A stretch of DNA of 14,752 nucleotides from positions 1-14,752 of the forward strand of contig DDEU01000029.1 of assembly GCA_002336815.1 (NCBI GenBank), in the 5' to 3' direction. The position numbers were made by a program, and so were the translations under genes. The notes below the pieces were generated by a model. The model was not told the DNA's origin and searched no databases. It was given only the letters and a program-made list of their open reading frames with translations. This stretch comes from Chitinophagaceae bacterium UBA1946 (GTDB lineage Bacteria > Bacteroidota > Bacteroidia > Chitinophagales > Chitinophagaceae). Below, piece after piece: positions 1 to 8,900 of this stretch (within the stretch, counting starts at the first letter, position 1; every line of letters starts with the position of its first letter).

Positions 1-345
1 AAAGGTGGTCAAAGCCGTGCCGGTTATAAAAGTAAAATGGCTCACGAAGGTGGTCAGATGCCTATTCAGCGTCGTGTACCAAAGCGTGGATTTAAAAATA
101 TCAACCGTGTTGAATACAAGGTGCTCAATCTCGGACAGGCAGATCATTTCGCTGAACAGTATGGTATTTCAGAATTCAGTCCTGAAAATATGTACATCAA
201 TGGATTGATAGCTGGTACCGACAGGATCAAATTGCTGGGTAACGGAGAAGTTAAAGGTAAATTTTCCTTTAAAGTTCATGCTGCCAGTGCAAAAGCCAAA
301 GCTGCTGTTGAAGCTGCAGGTGGTACTGTTGAGATAGTTAAATAA
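1..345 (+). CDS. rplO: 50S ribosomal protein L15, 5'-truncated by window start
   Basis: This is the C-terminal part of large-subunit ribosomal protein L15, which binds 23S rRNA during late 50S assembly. The frame is open from base 1, so the 114 visible residues are a partial gene whose start lies upstream; the ATG at 37 is internal. The visible segment begins in the glycine/arginine-rich L15 linker and carries the family hallmark EGGQMPIQRRVPKRGF at about residues 16-31 of the fragment. It ends in the usual alternating Val/Ala-rich C-terminal domain (KAAVEAAGGTVEIVK). L15 is about 145-150 residues in the family, so roughly a quarter is missing. secY follows on the same strand after 97 bp, the classic spc-operon order. 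Identification is confident. Confidence 0.96.
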   Translation, partial: KGGQSRAGYKSKMAHEGGQMPIQRRVPKRGFKNINRVEYKVLNLGQADHFAEQYGISEFSPENMYINGLIAGTDRIKLLGNGEVKGKFSFKVHAASAKAKAAVEAAGGTVEIVK

Positions 346-360
346 TTCCCCGATATTTGC

Positions 361-410
361 AGACGCATTCCTGCTTGCCACTTTTAGGCAGGTATGAAAA
401 GCGTCTTTTT
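361..410 (+). terminator. Hairpin with U-tract between rplO and secY (attenuator or weak terminator)
   Basis: An outer stem AGACGC (361-366) pairs with GCGTCT (401-406). An inner stem CCTGC (370-374) pairs with GCAGG (388-392), and the outer arm runs into TTTT (407-410). The two stems are separated by an asymmetric internal loop (3 nt against 8 nt), so this is weaker than a textbook intrinsic terminator. Because it lies inside an operon that normally reads through, partial attenuation or an RNA-processing site is more likely than full termination. This is inference from sequence only. Confidence 0.45.
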
Positions 411-442
411 GGTTTAAAGAAACATTTTTAAAAAATTATTCT

Positions 443-1777
443 GTGAAGAAATTCATTCAAACGCTGAAGAATATCTGGAGCATCGAGGAGCTGCGGAAAA
501 AAATATTGTTTACCCTGTTACTTGTGTTCATTTACCGTATCGGTTCTTTTATCGTATTACCCGGTATTGATCCCAATAAGCTGGCTAACCTTGCCAACAG
601 TACCAAAAGCGGTATGCTTGGTTTATTGGATGCATTTGTAGGCGGCGCCTTCCACAAGGCTTCCATCTTTGCGCTGGGCATCATGCCATATATCTCTGCA
701 TCGATCTTTATGCAGTTGATGACCATCCTGGTACCGCAGATGCAGAAGATCCAGAAAGAAGGAGAAAGCGGCAGGAAGAAGATCAACCAGTGGACACGTT
801 ATCTCACAGTGATTGTTACAGCTTTCCAGGCTGCAGCCTATATCGGTTATTTAAAAAGCCAGGGAAATGCAGATGCATTGATCGTAGGCTACCTGCCATA
901 CTTCGTAGTTTCAACCGTGATCATTTTAACCGTAGGTACATTGTTCGTAATGTGGTTGGGTGAAAAGATCACTGATAAAGGTTTGGGTAATGGTACTTCC
1001 ATCATCATCATGATGGGAATCCTCGCCAGGCTTCCGGAAGCTTTTATCCAGGAATGGAGCGCAAGAGCTACCAGGGGTGGTGGTGGTTTATTGATCTTCC
1101 TGATCGAGATCGCCTTCCTCATTGCCATCATTATGGGATTGGTAATGCTGATACAGGGAACCAGGCGTGTACCGGTTAACTATGCCAAACAGATCGTGGG
1201 CAACAGGCAATTCGGCGGTGCAAGGAATTTTTTACCACTGAAAGTAAATGCGGCTGGTGTAATGCCAATCATTTTCGCACAGGCCATCCTTTTCCTTCCA
1301 ACTATTTTTTCTGGCTTCACTGGTGGTGGATGGGCTAAGTATTTTACTGATCATACCAACGTCATCTACATGATCGTGTATTCAGTTTGTGTGATTGCCT
1401 TTACCTTCCTTTATACGGCGCTTATCTTCAATCCAAAGCAAATGGCTGAAGATCTGAAACGCAATAATGGATTTATCCCGGGTGTTAAACCAGGGCAGCC
1501 AACGGCTGACTATATTGGAACTATCATGGACAGGATCACTTTACCAGGAGCGGTTTTACTTGCTTTTGTTGGTATCCTTCCCGGTATATTCCAGTTGGTA
1601 TTTAAAACACAGCAAAGTTTCTCTACTTTCTACGGTGGAACTTCCCTGCTGATCATGGTAGGTGTTATTTTGGATACCTTACAGCAGATTGAAACACAGC
1701 TTTTGATGCGCCAGTATGATGGCCTCATGAGCAGCGGCAGGATACAGGGACGGCAGACGGTAGCAAGCGGTATGTAA
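443..1777 (+). CDS. secY: Protein translocase subunit SecY
   Basis: SecY is the pore-forming subunit of the SecYEG inner-membrane translocon, which exports signal-peptide proteins and inserts membrane proteins. The 444-residue length is normal for the family, and ten hydrophobic segments are apparent. Family motifs are visible: the N-terminal FRIGSFI-like segment, GIMPYISASIFMQLM in TM2, the DKGLGNGTSIIIMMGI segment of TM4, RRVPVNYAKQ in the cytosolic C4 region, NAAGVMPIIFAQ in TM7, NPKQMAEDLKRNNGFIPG before TM9, and a C-terminal tail after MRQYDGLM. The start is GTG at 443: it gives the standard N-terminus MKKFIQTLKNIWSIEELRKK and no in-frame ATG lies suitably upstream. It sits 97 bp after rplO, with an intervening hairpin, and a second hairpin follows before map. 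The identification is secure. Confidence 0.98.
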   Translation: MKKFIQTLKNIWSIEELRKKILFTLLLVFIYRIGSFIVLPGIDPNKLANLANSTKSGMLGLLDAFVGGAFHKASIFALGIMPYISASIFMQLMTILVPQMQKIQKEGESGRKKINQWTRYLTVIVTAFQAAAYIGYLKSQGNADALIVGYLPYFVVSTVIILTVGTLFVMWLGEKITDKGLGNGTSIIIMMGILARLPEAFIQEWSARATRGGGGLLIFLIEIAFLIAIIMGLVMLIQGTRRVPVNYAKQIVGNRQFGGARNFLPLKVNAAGVMPIIFAQAILFLPTIFSGFTGGGWAKYFTDHTNVIYMIVYSVCVIAFTFLYTALIFNPKQMAEDLKRNNGFIPGVKPGQPTADYIGTIMDRITLPGAVLLAFVGILPGIFQLVFKTQQSFSTFYGGTSLLIMVGVILDTLQQIETQLLMRQYDGLMSSGRIQGRQTVASGM

Positions 1778-1811
1778 TCGTCTATCCCTGCGGGGTAGCT
1801 AAAAGATAAAA

Positions 1812-1841
1812 ATAAACCCTGGCATGATAGTCAGGGTTTAT
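1812..1841 (+). terminator. Stem-loop after secY (likely intrinsic terminator, A/U-flanked)
   Basis: ATAAACCCTG (1812-1821) and CAGGGTTTAT (1832-1841) form a perfect 10-bp stem. It can be extended inward by a G-U (1822/1831) and a C-G (1823/1830) pair, closing a 6-nt loop at 1824-1829. The 3' side is U-rich but has no long uninterrupted U-run. On the opposite strand the same stem is followed by a U-rich tract (complement of 1801-1816). It lies 34 bp after the secY stop, so it probably reduces or ends transcription before map. Confidence 0.65.
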
Positions 1842-1886
1842 ACTTATAAAGCATTTGTAAATTTTTATACGACAGGGGAACAAGAT

Positions 1887-2693
1887 ATGATCCATTATAA
1901 AACAAAAGAAGAGGTTGAATTAATGCGTATCAGCAGCCTGCTGGTTAGCAAAACGCTGGCGCATGTGGCTTCGCATATAAAAGCTGGTATCTCTACACTT
2001 GAACTGGATAAGATCGCTGAAGATTTTATTATCGCAAACGGCGCTACCGCTTCTTTTAAGGGATACGGAACTCCACCCTTTCCATTTGCCTGTTGCATTA
2101 GCGTGAACGATGCGGTGGTACATGGCTTTCCAACAAAAGACGCATTGAAAGATGGCGATATTGTTTCGGTGGATGTAGGCGTTTTTAAGAATGGATTTCA
2201 TGGTGACAGTGCTTATACTTTTGCTATCGGCTCTGTGACCGATGAAGTGAAAAACCTGCTGACGGATACAAAAGCATCTTTATACAAAGGCATTGAAAAA
2301 GCCGTTCATGGTAATCGGACCGGAGATATTGCCTATGCGATACAGGACTATACCGAAAGGCAAAAGGGCTACGGTGTAGTAAGAGAACTGGTGGGGCATG
2401 GACTCGGCCGCAAACTGCATGAAGATCCACAGGTGCCCAACTACGGAAAAAGAGGCACGGGCGCTAAATTAAGGGAGGGAATGGTGATTGCGATTGAACC
2501 CATGATCAACCTTGGAACAAGAAATGTGTACCATGATAAAGATGGCTGGACGATCCGTACTGAAGACGGCAAGCCCGCTGCTCATTATGAACACAATGTT
2601 TGCATCCAGAAAAATAAGGCCGACATACTTTCTTCCTTCACAGAAATTGAGGCCGCTGAAAGATCTAATCCAAATCTCTTTTCAGATTATTAA
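1887..2693 (+). CDS. map: Type I methionine aminopeptidase
   Basis: Removes the initiator methionine from nascent proteins in the cytosol, a metal-dependent pita-bread-fold hydrolase. Numbered from the ATG at 1887 (268 residues, close to the E. coli enzyme), the expected active-site set is all present: His79 in CISVNDAVVHG, metal ligands Asp96 (SVDVG) and Asp107 (HGDSAYTF), His171 (VGHGLGRKLHEDP), Glu204 (IAIEPM) and Glu235 (YEHNVCI). A longer reading from ATG 1824 is possible but unlikely. That ATG lies in the loop of the 1812-1841 hairpin, and its 21 extra residues do not resemble the family, whereas 1887 gives the usual MIHYKTKEEVELMR start with an AGGGG tract (1874-1878) 8 nt upstream. 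The secY-map order is typical of Bacteroidota; no infA follows here. Confidence 0.97.
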   Translation: MIHYKTKEEVELMRISSLLVSKTLAHVASHIKAGISTLELDKIAEDFIIANGATASFKGYGTPPFPFACCISVNDAVVHGFPTKDALKDGDIVSVDVGVFKNGFHGDSAYTFAIGSVTDEVKNLLTDTKASLYKGIEKAVHGNRTGDIAYAIQDYTERQKGYGVVRELVGHGLGRKLHEDPQVPNYGKRGTGAKLREGMVIAIEPMINLGTRNVYHDKDGWTIRTEDGKPAAHYEHNVCIQKNKADILSSFTEIEAAERSNPNLFSDY

Positions 2694-2853
2694 TTAAATT
2701 ATCCCGCTCACTAAAGTAATTTAATATGCCCGCCATATTGAGGTGAAATATCATTGCCTTACCCCACTTGACCCAGTCGTCTACATCAAATTGAGTATGT
2801 TTTACCCTTACCGTTTCTGCTATTTTTAATTGCGAAATAGCAGCGTGTGACTG
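2665..2853 (-). other. Unlisted minus-strand open frame, possible gene remnant
   Basis: On the minus strand a frame stays open for 62 codons between a stop at 2854-2856 and a TAG at 2665-2667, overlapping the last 29 nt of map. The translation has a protein-like mix, with segments such as QFDVDDWVKWGKAM and LNYFSERDNLINNLKRDLD. It has no ATG before the middle of the frame (only ATT/ATA codons near its upstream end), so if real it would be a 5'-degraded remnant. I do not recognise a family. A 62-codon open frame is not rare by chance, so this is a weak call. Confidence 0.2.
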
Positions 2854-2955
2854 TTATCGCTGTATATATATTAAAATGGCAGCATATCCCGATGATTGCT
2901 GCCTAAACAGCCTGTGTTGATGCATTGCTACAGGTAAACCAACTGCTGCATATTT
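2694..2955. other. Intergenic gap between map and the giant gene
   Basis: This 262-bp gap holds the perfect inverted repeat at 2817-2843 and most of the possible minus-strand remnant. I looked on the plus strand for a Bacteroidota TTTG / TAnnTTTG promoter for the giant gene and found only poor partial matches (for example TATGTTTT near 2797). I see no infA, rpmJ or tRNA here. Confidence 0.6.
2817..2843. promoter_or_regulatory. Perfect 9-bp inverted repeat with 9-nt spacer
   Basis: CTGCTATTT (2817-2825) is the exact reverse complement of AAATAGCAG (2835-2843). No U-run follows on the plus strand, so it is a poor intrinsic terminator there. It lies 124 bp after map and 113 bp before the giant gene, and could be an RNA hairpin at the map 3' end or a binding site for a dimeric regulator. 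The function is unknown. Confidence 0.4.
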
Positions 2956-5900
2956 ATGACGACAGACGTTACATACCGGCGCAAGCCATTCTTTGCTTCG
3001 GCACTATCCCGGTTGTTTTTTTTTATTTCTTTGTTTAGTCCGCTGTATTGTTTCGCCATTCCTCCGGGCAACGATGACTGTGCATCTGCAACAGTCATCA
3101 ATATTCCTTCAGGCGGATTTGGTCTTGGTACATTCACGTCTGTACAGGCTGATCTTACCAGCGCCACGGTACAAACGGGAGAAACATTTGCTCCTGCCAT
3201 CTTTGTAGCAGGCCTCGATAAGAAATCAGTCTGGTTCAAATTCAGCATAGCAACCATCAGGGCAGTGAGGGTTACATTAACACAGCCTGGCACTACCATC
3301 ACAGCCGGTGATGCAGGTTTTGCTGTATATCAAACCAGCAACTGTTTGCCCACCAATACAGATATCAGCAGCAAACTGACACCTATTGTTACTTTCGGAA
3401 ATACCTATCATCCCTGTGTGCCAAGCGGAGAGTATTACATACAGGTGTCATCAAATTTTAATGCCAATGGCCCTATCACCATACAGATCGAAGTAACAGA
3501 TCAAACCGGTGCTGCGTACGATCATCCCAGCCAGGCCTATGCTTTTGGTACCGCAGGTTACTATGCCCATAAGATCGATTTCAATACCGAGTGTCAATCC
3601 ATTGAAGATGCAACCGAAGTGTGCAGTGCTTTTGCAGATCCGTTACAGTATAATAAAAGCGCCTGGATGACATTCAAAACGCCTTCTTATTTTGATTACA
3701 TTGTTTTGCAATTGTCATCTGCGAACGGAAGTTATTTCCCATCCAATAACGGACAGGCTACCCGAAGAACTTTTGGATATACCTTATACAAAGGAGATGC
3801 TGTTACGACTCCTATTGGGTCATTGGTAACCGTTAGTGGATGCGATTCTGTGCAGACAGATGGTTACTATGCATCTTACAAAATGTACAGGTGCAGCGAG
3901 CTTGATACCGGTACCACGTACAGTATACAATTCTTTATAAAAAAAGATTTTGCAGATGATGTAAGATGGGGAATCTTGGTAGGGGGGCAGGGACCGACCA
4001 AAGCGCCGAAACCGATATTATCGGGAGTGCCTGCTGGAACCAATGCCCTCGGCAATTTGCCTTCAACACCGGGCGGAACACAGACCACCGCTTACGACGT
4101 ATGGGGCTGCAACAGCCGTCACAATACTTCCAACTGCAGCCCGTCATTGCCCGATACCGGCATTGTGTACAATGGTGGTAAATATAACCTCAGCAGTTTT
4201 TTTACTTTCACGTTAACCAATACATCTGCCATCTATTTCAGCAGTACGGTTACGCAATGCGGCCCACAACCATTGGTAAGAGTTTTTAAACAGGGACTCA
4301 CCAATAATTGTGCTGGTTTGGATACTGCCAATATCATCGGCGTTTTTAACTACAGCGGTACTATTGATTGCCTGCAGCCCGGTGATTATACCGTGCAGGT
4401 GTCAGGACAGGAATATACTTATCCTTATAATTATTTTACTACTTATACACCCACCGCAAACTACGAACAATGCCTGAGCAGTAATTTAGGTACCAGCTTC
4501 AGGTTAGATATGACAGCCTATTCACGCAAGCCTGCCAATAAATATTCTCTGAATATAACAGGTGCGTTTGACAGTATCAACAGGGTAGGAGCTGCTATGC
4601 AACCGTTGGCGAATTTGGTCGCTTATACTTCTGTATCGGATACAATGGGTTGCCAGAATACATTAAGGCCCATTGATACCACCTGCAATCCCGTGAACAA
4701 TAAAGTGATCTATCGTGAATTTTTAGTGGACGACAGTGGCACCGTAGATTTCTCTAATTTAACCTTCACGAATTATTCTCCCTGGCGCTACCGGTTATAC
4801 AGCGGCGATGTGAATGCTCTGGCATCAGCACAAAATGTATTTGCATTCCCGGATAAGGTATCGGGATTGAAGCCCATTACGGAATGCATGAACTGGGAAA
4901 CAAATTGTACCAATAAACGGGCCTGTGTTATTCCCGGTACTTATACATTTACCACTATGGGTGGCGATGCAGATGTGGGAAGAGTTGATAAACCTGTTTT
5001 TACTTTTGTACGAACAAGAACCCGGCACAATAGCCCGCTTACTGCCCAGGATATGGGAAGTATCTGGGATACACTGGGCGCTGGTGGTGGTACTATCAAA
5101 ACCGATGTGGATGATTGGGGATGCGATGACAATGCGGTTTCCATCAACGGTACAGCACCCAGCATAGTTGGCGGCCTGCCTGCCACCAAGGCCATCTACC
5201 GGCAGTTCTATCTCAATAAACCTTCGCTTGTAAAAATTGACAATCCTTATTACTACTATTGTTACGGCAGAGCCTATGGTACCCGTTCACTGTTTTATGG
5301 AAAAGCTACAGATGGCTTCCCGGGCCTATCCCCGGTAGGAGGGCAATGGAGTAACTTTGTCAATAGTGCAGGCACCACTGCCGGTTGTGAATTGTTGCCT
5401 GCGGGCTGGTACACACTGGTGTCTTACAACCAGGGGCCAAGTTACGACAGCACTCTTCGCAGCCTTAACCTTGAAGGACGTTACAACAGTTCGGTCGGGT
5501 ACAATGATGAATGCCAGGTAACCATTACACCATCCTGCCCCGGCCCTGCATTTAACCGGCCATACAGGGCATCCGTGAACGTTAGTAACCAACCACATCT
5601 TATCCAGTTGGTAAACAGGGTGAACAGTACACCTGCTTATCCAAGAACAGACACTACTTATGTATTGCCGACAGAGCATTTCAATTGTACACTGGATACA
5701 CCTTTTTCAAATCATCCAATTGTATCATGTGAAAATGCTGCGAACAGGGTAGTGTACTATGTTTTCAAAACAACGCAGGAATGTTTCCTGCAGATCAATG
5801 CCGGCGGGTATTTTGCGGTATTGTATGATAAAGATGTGCGTGCCGATTCGCTGCAGTTTGCCACATTAACACCGATCCAGTCCTGCAATAGTTTGGCAGG

Positions 5901-8900
5901 TTATATTCAATATTGTTTTTTTCAACCCGGAACTTACACATTGGTGATCTTTGCAAAAGACAATAATATCTGCAGTTCGGTAACGCCTTCTATCTATATT
6001 GATAAGATCGGCTACTCCCGTTTTGATTTTGCCGGGAAGGCCTATGATTTCGGTACAGTACCCCCAGACTCTGCATGGCACTACGGAAAAGTGGGAGATG
6101 TAAATCCATTGAACAGTTCAAGGGCGCCAAGCAATGATATCTTTTACTGTACTACCGGTGCAGCTTTAACCGATCCAACAGAACCGGTATGCGGTTCTAT
6201 CCTCGTGAATCCCCATGTATATAATGATGGTCCGAATAAACCATTGTATGATTCTGCTTTTGCCGCAGGCTATGTATCAAGAAGAAATCTGTGGTACACT
6301 TTTGTAGTAACTGAGCCGGGCTACATCAATGTAAAGGTTGAGAGTAAAACGCCGGGGAGAGAGTACCAGCAAAAGTTTACCGTGTATCAAAGTAACGTAG
6401 ACGCCAGCCTGCCTTTTAGCACAGTTGTAAGTACCGGGGAAGTGGATTCAACTGTTTCGCAGGGTTTACGACCAATCGTAACCAACCAGCAAACCTGGTA
6501 TTACTGTGCCAATTTATACAACTCAGTGCAGTTTTACAGGGATCCCTGCAGCGCTGTACGCACCCGTTATTATGTACTGGTGGAAAATGTATATGCAGAA
6601 CCTTATGAAAACGGCGGCACTTTACCCAATACACAAACAGAAGTGTCTGTGATGATCGATTCTATCAACCTGGTATTACCCAAACACGATCATTACTCAC
6701 AGGCCGGTGACCTGGGAACAGTGGGCGTTGGTACTTACCAGGGTGATGTAGATAATTATTCCTGTGCTACCAGGGATGCCGCAGATCCGTTTTATTTCTA
6801 TTCCGGTAACAATTGTCAAAAAACATTGTGGTATAAATTTACACCTACTATAACCGGCAACGTTAGGTACCGTATCTATATCGGTGGAACCAGGTACCAG
6901 GATTACTACCAGGTGCAGTTGTACAAGCAGATCATTCCCGGAGATTCTTCCATTAATGGTTTGCAGATACAGGGTTATCACGGTGCTTATAGTACAGACA
7001 ATACCTACTGGGCTGAAACCTGCGTATCACCCGGCACTTATTATTTAATGATAACCGGTTGTGGCCAGGTAAATGAATATGTATATCCCGAGATACAACT
7101 GGTAGAAGCGGTGGGAGATTTTTGCAGCAGGGCAGTGCCTGCAGCCATTAATGGGCCTGGCTCTGTAACGGCATCGGTACTGGTAGATTGCCATACTATC
7201 GGCACTGACTACGGAGAATTTGGACCACAGCTTACCTGTCCCCAGGGTGCTAATACGGCAGACTATAAATCAAGCTGGTTCCGCATGGATATTGGAGGCA
7301 CAGATACGCTGGATGTAACCGCTTTTTTAGTGGAAAATACCAATGCGGCTTCAAGCGATATCAAATACAGGCTGATGACCGGCGACTGTGGTGCGATGCA
7401 GGAGCAGAGTTGTGTACTTGATGCACTTACTCAAAATACTTACCAGTGTCTTGTACCGGGGCAAAGTTATTATGTGCAGGTATTTACACCAGTAATTAAA
7501 TTCAATCAGCAGGTAACGGGAACGATTGACCTGAAATTATCAGCCATCGCACATGCAGATACATGCGCACCTCTTACCAATTGCCTGGCCACCGCCAACT
7601 TCACTTCTTTGTTTGATTGTAATACAGACGAGTCAGTAAAGTTTGTAAACTTCTCCACCTATGGTACCAGCATTACGTACAAATGGAATTTTGGCTCCAG
7701 CGGGCAAACATCAACAGACGTATCGCCTTATTTCTTTTATCCTCCTTTACCGGGCGACTCGACTTATAAAGTAAAGCTGGTTGTAGAGAATACCAGTTGT
7801 GGTAAAAAAGATTCTGTTACAAAAACAGTCACTGTTCCCGGCAGACCTTATATCAATTTTGGAAATGATATAGCCCGCTGTGATGGATCACCCATTACAC
7901 TTTCCGCTGCTTCTTATCCTGCTGCAACGTATACCTGGCAGGATGGTAGCGTTGCTGACAGCTTCAGGGTAACAGCTATTGGCAACAATCAATATTGGGT
8001 AAAGGTCAGCTACAATGGATGCAGTAATGCCGATACGGTAAAAGTGGTAGTGAGTAATATAGCAGCGAAACCATTGCAAAATATTATTCTCTGTGCTGAT
8101 TCAATTTCCATCAATGTAAGCAGGGGGCAGGGAGAGACCTATCAATGGAATACCGGTGCCACGTCTTCTTCCATTTTTGTAAGCAACCCTGGTGTGTACT
8201 GGGCCGATATAAAATATTTTAGTTGTACTTACCGTGATTCTTTTGTGGTAAACAACGTGAATACAGCAAGGCCATTGGGAGGCGATACAACTGTTTGTAT
8301 TCCTTCAACCGGTTACGTGCTGCATGCTACCACAGCAGGTGCACAATCCTATACCTGGCAGGATGGAAGTGCAGCAGATAGCTTAAAGATCAGTTCGCCC
8401 GGCCAATACAATGTAACGATCAATTTTGGCAGCTGCACGATCAAGGATACAGTTGATATCGGCGGATACCCTGCAGCACTTATACAAAACATAGATACCT
8501 CAATTTGTGCAGGAGCTTCGCTTACACTGCCGGGTGGAATGGTTGTACGAAACGCCGGTACATACAATGATACATTGAGGTACAGTGGCGGTTGCGATAG
8601 CCTGGTGAGAAAGGTAACGGTCAGGGTTAACCCAACAGCAAATCTGGGGAACGATACCACTGTATGCCTGGCGCAGCCTTTAGTACTGAATGGTACTGCG
8701 GCCGGGGCACTGTCTTATCAATGGCAGGATAATTCAGCAGGAAGCACCTACGCAGTAAGATCACCGGGCTTGTTTTGGGTAAAAGTAAATTTTGCTTCCT
8801 GCAGTACAATCGATTCGATCAATGTGTACGGGTCAGCGGCACCGCTCATTGATTCTACCAACACCAGTATTTGTGCAGGTTCCTCCTTCGCTTTGCCATG

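Noticed and set aside
1824..1886. Longer N-terminus for methionine aminopeptidase
   Set aside because: The extra 21 residues do not fit the family and the start codon lies in a terminator-like hairpin loop.
2879..2902. 6-bp hairpin GCAGCA / TGCTGC
   Set aside because: A short stem with a 12-nt loop and no U-run; it could easily arise by chance.
2928..3302. 124-codon minus-strand open frame
   Set aside because: It overlaps the signal peptide and first module of the giant gene in antisense and shows no recognisable protein features.
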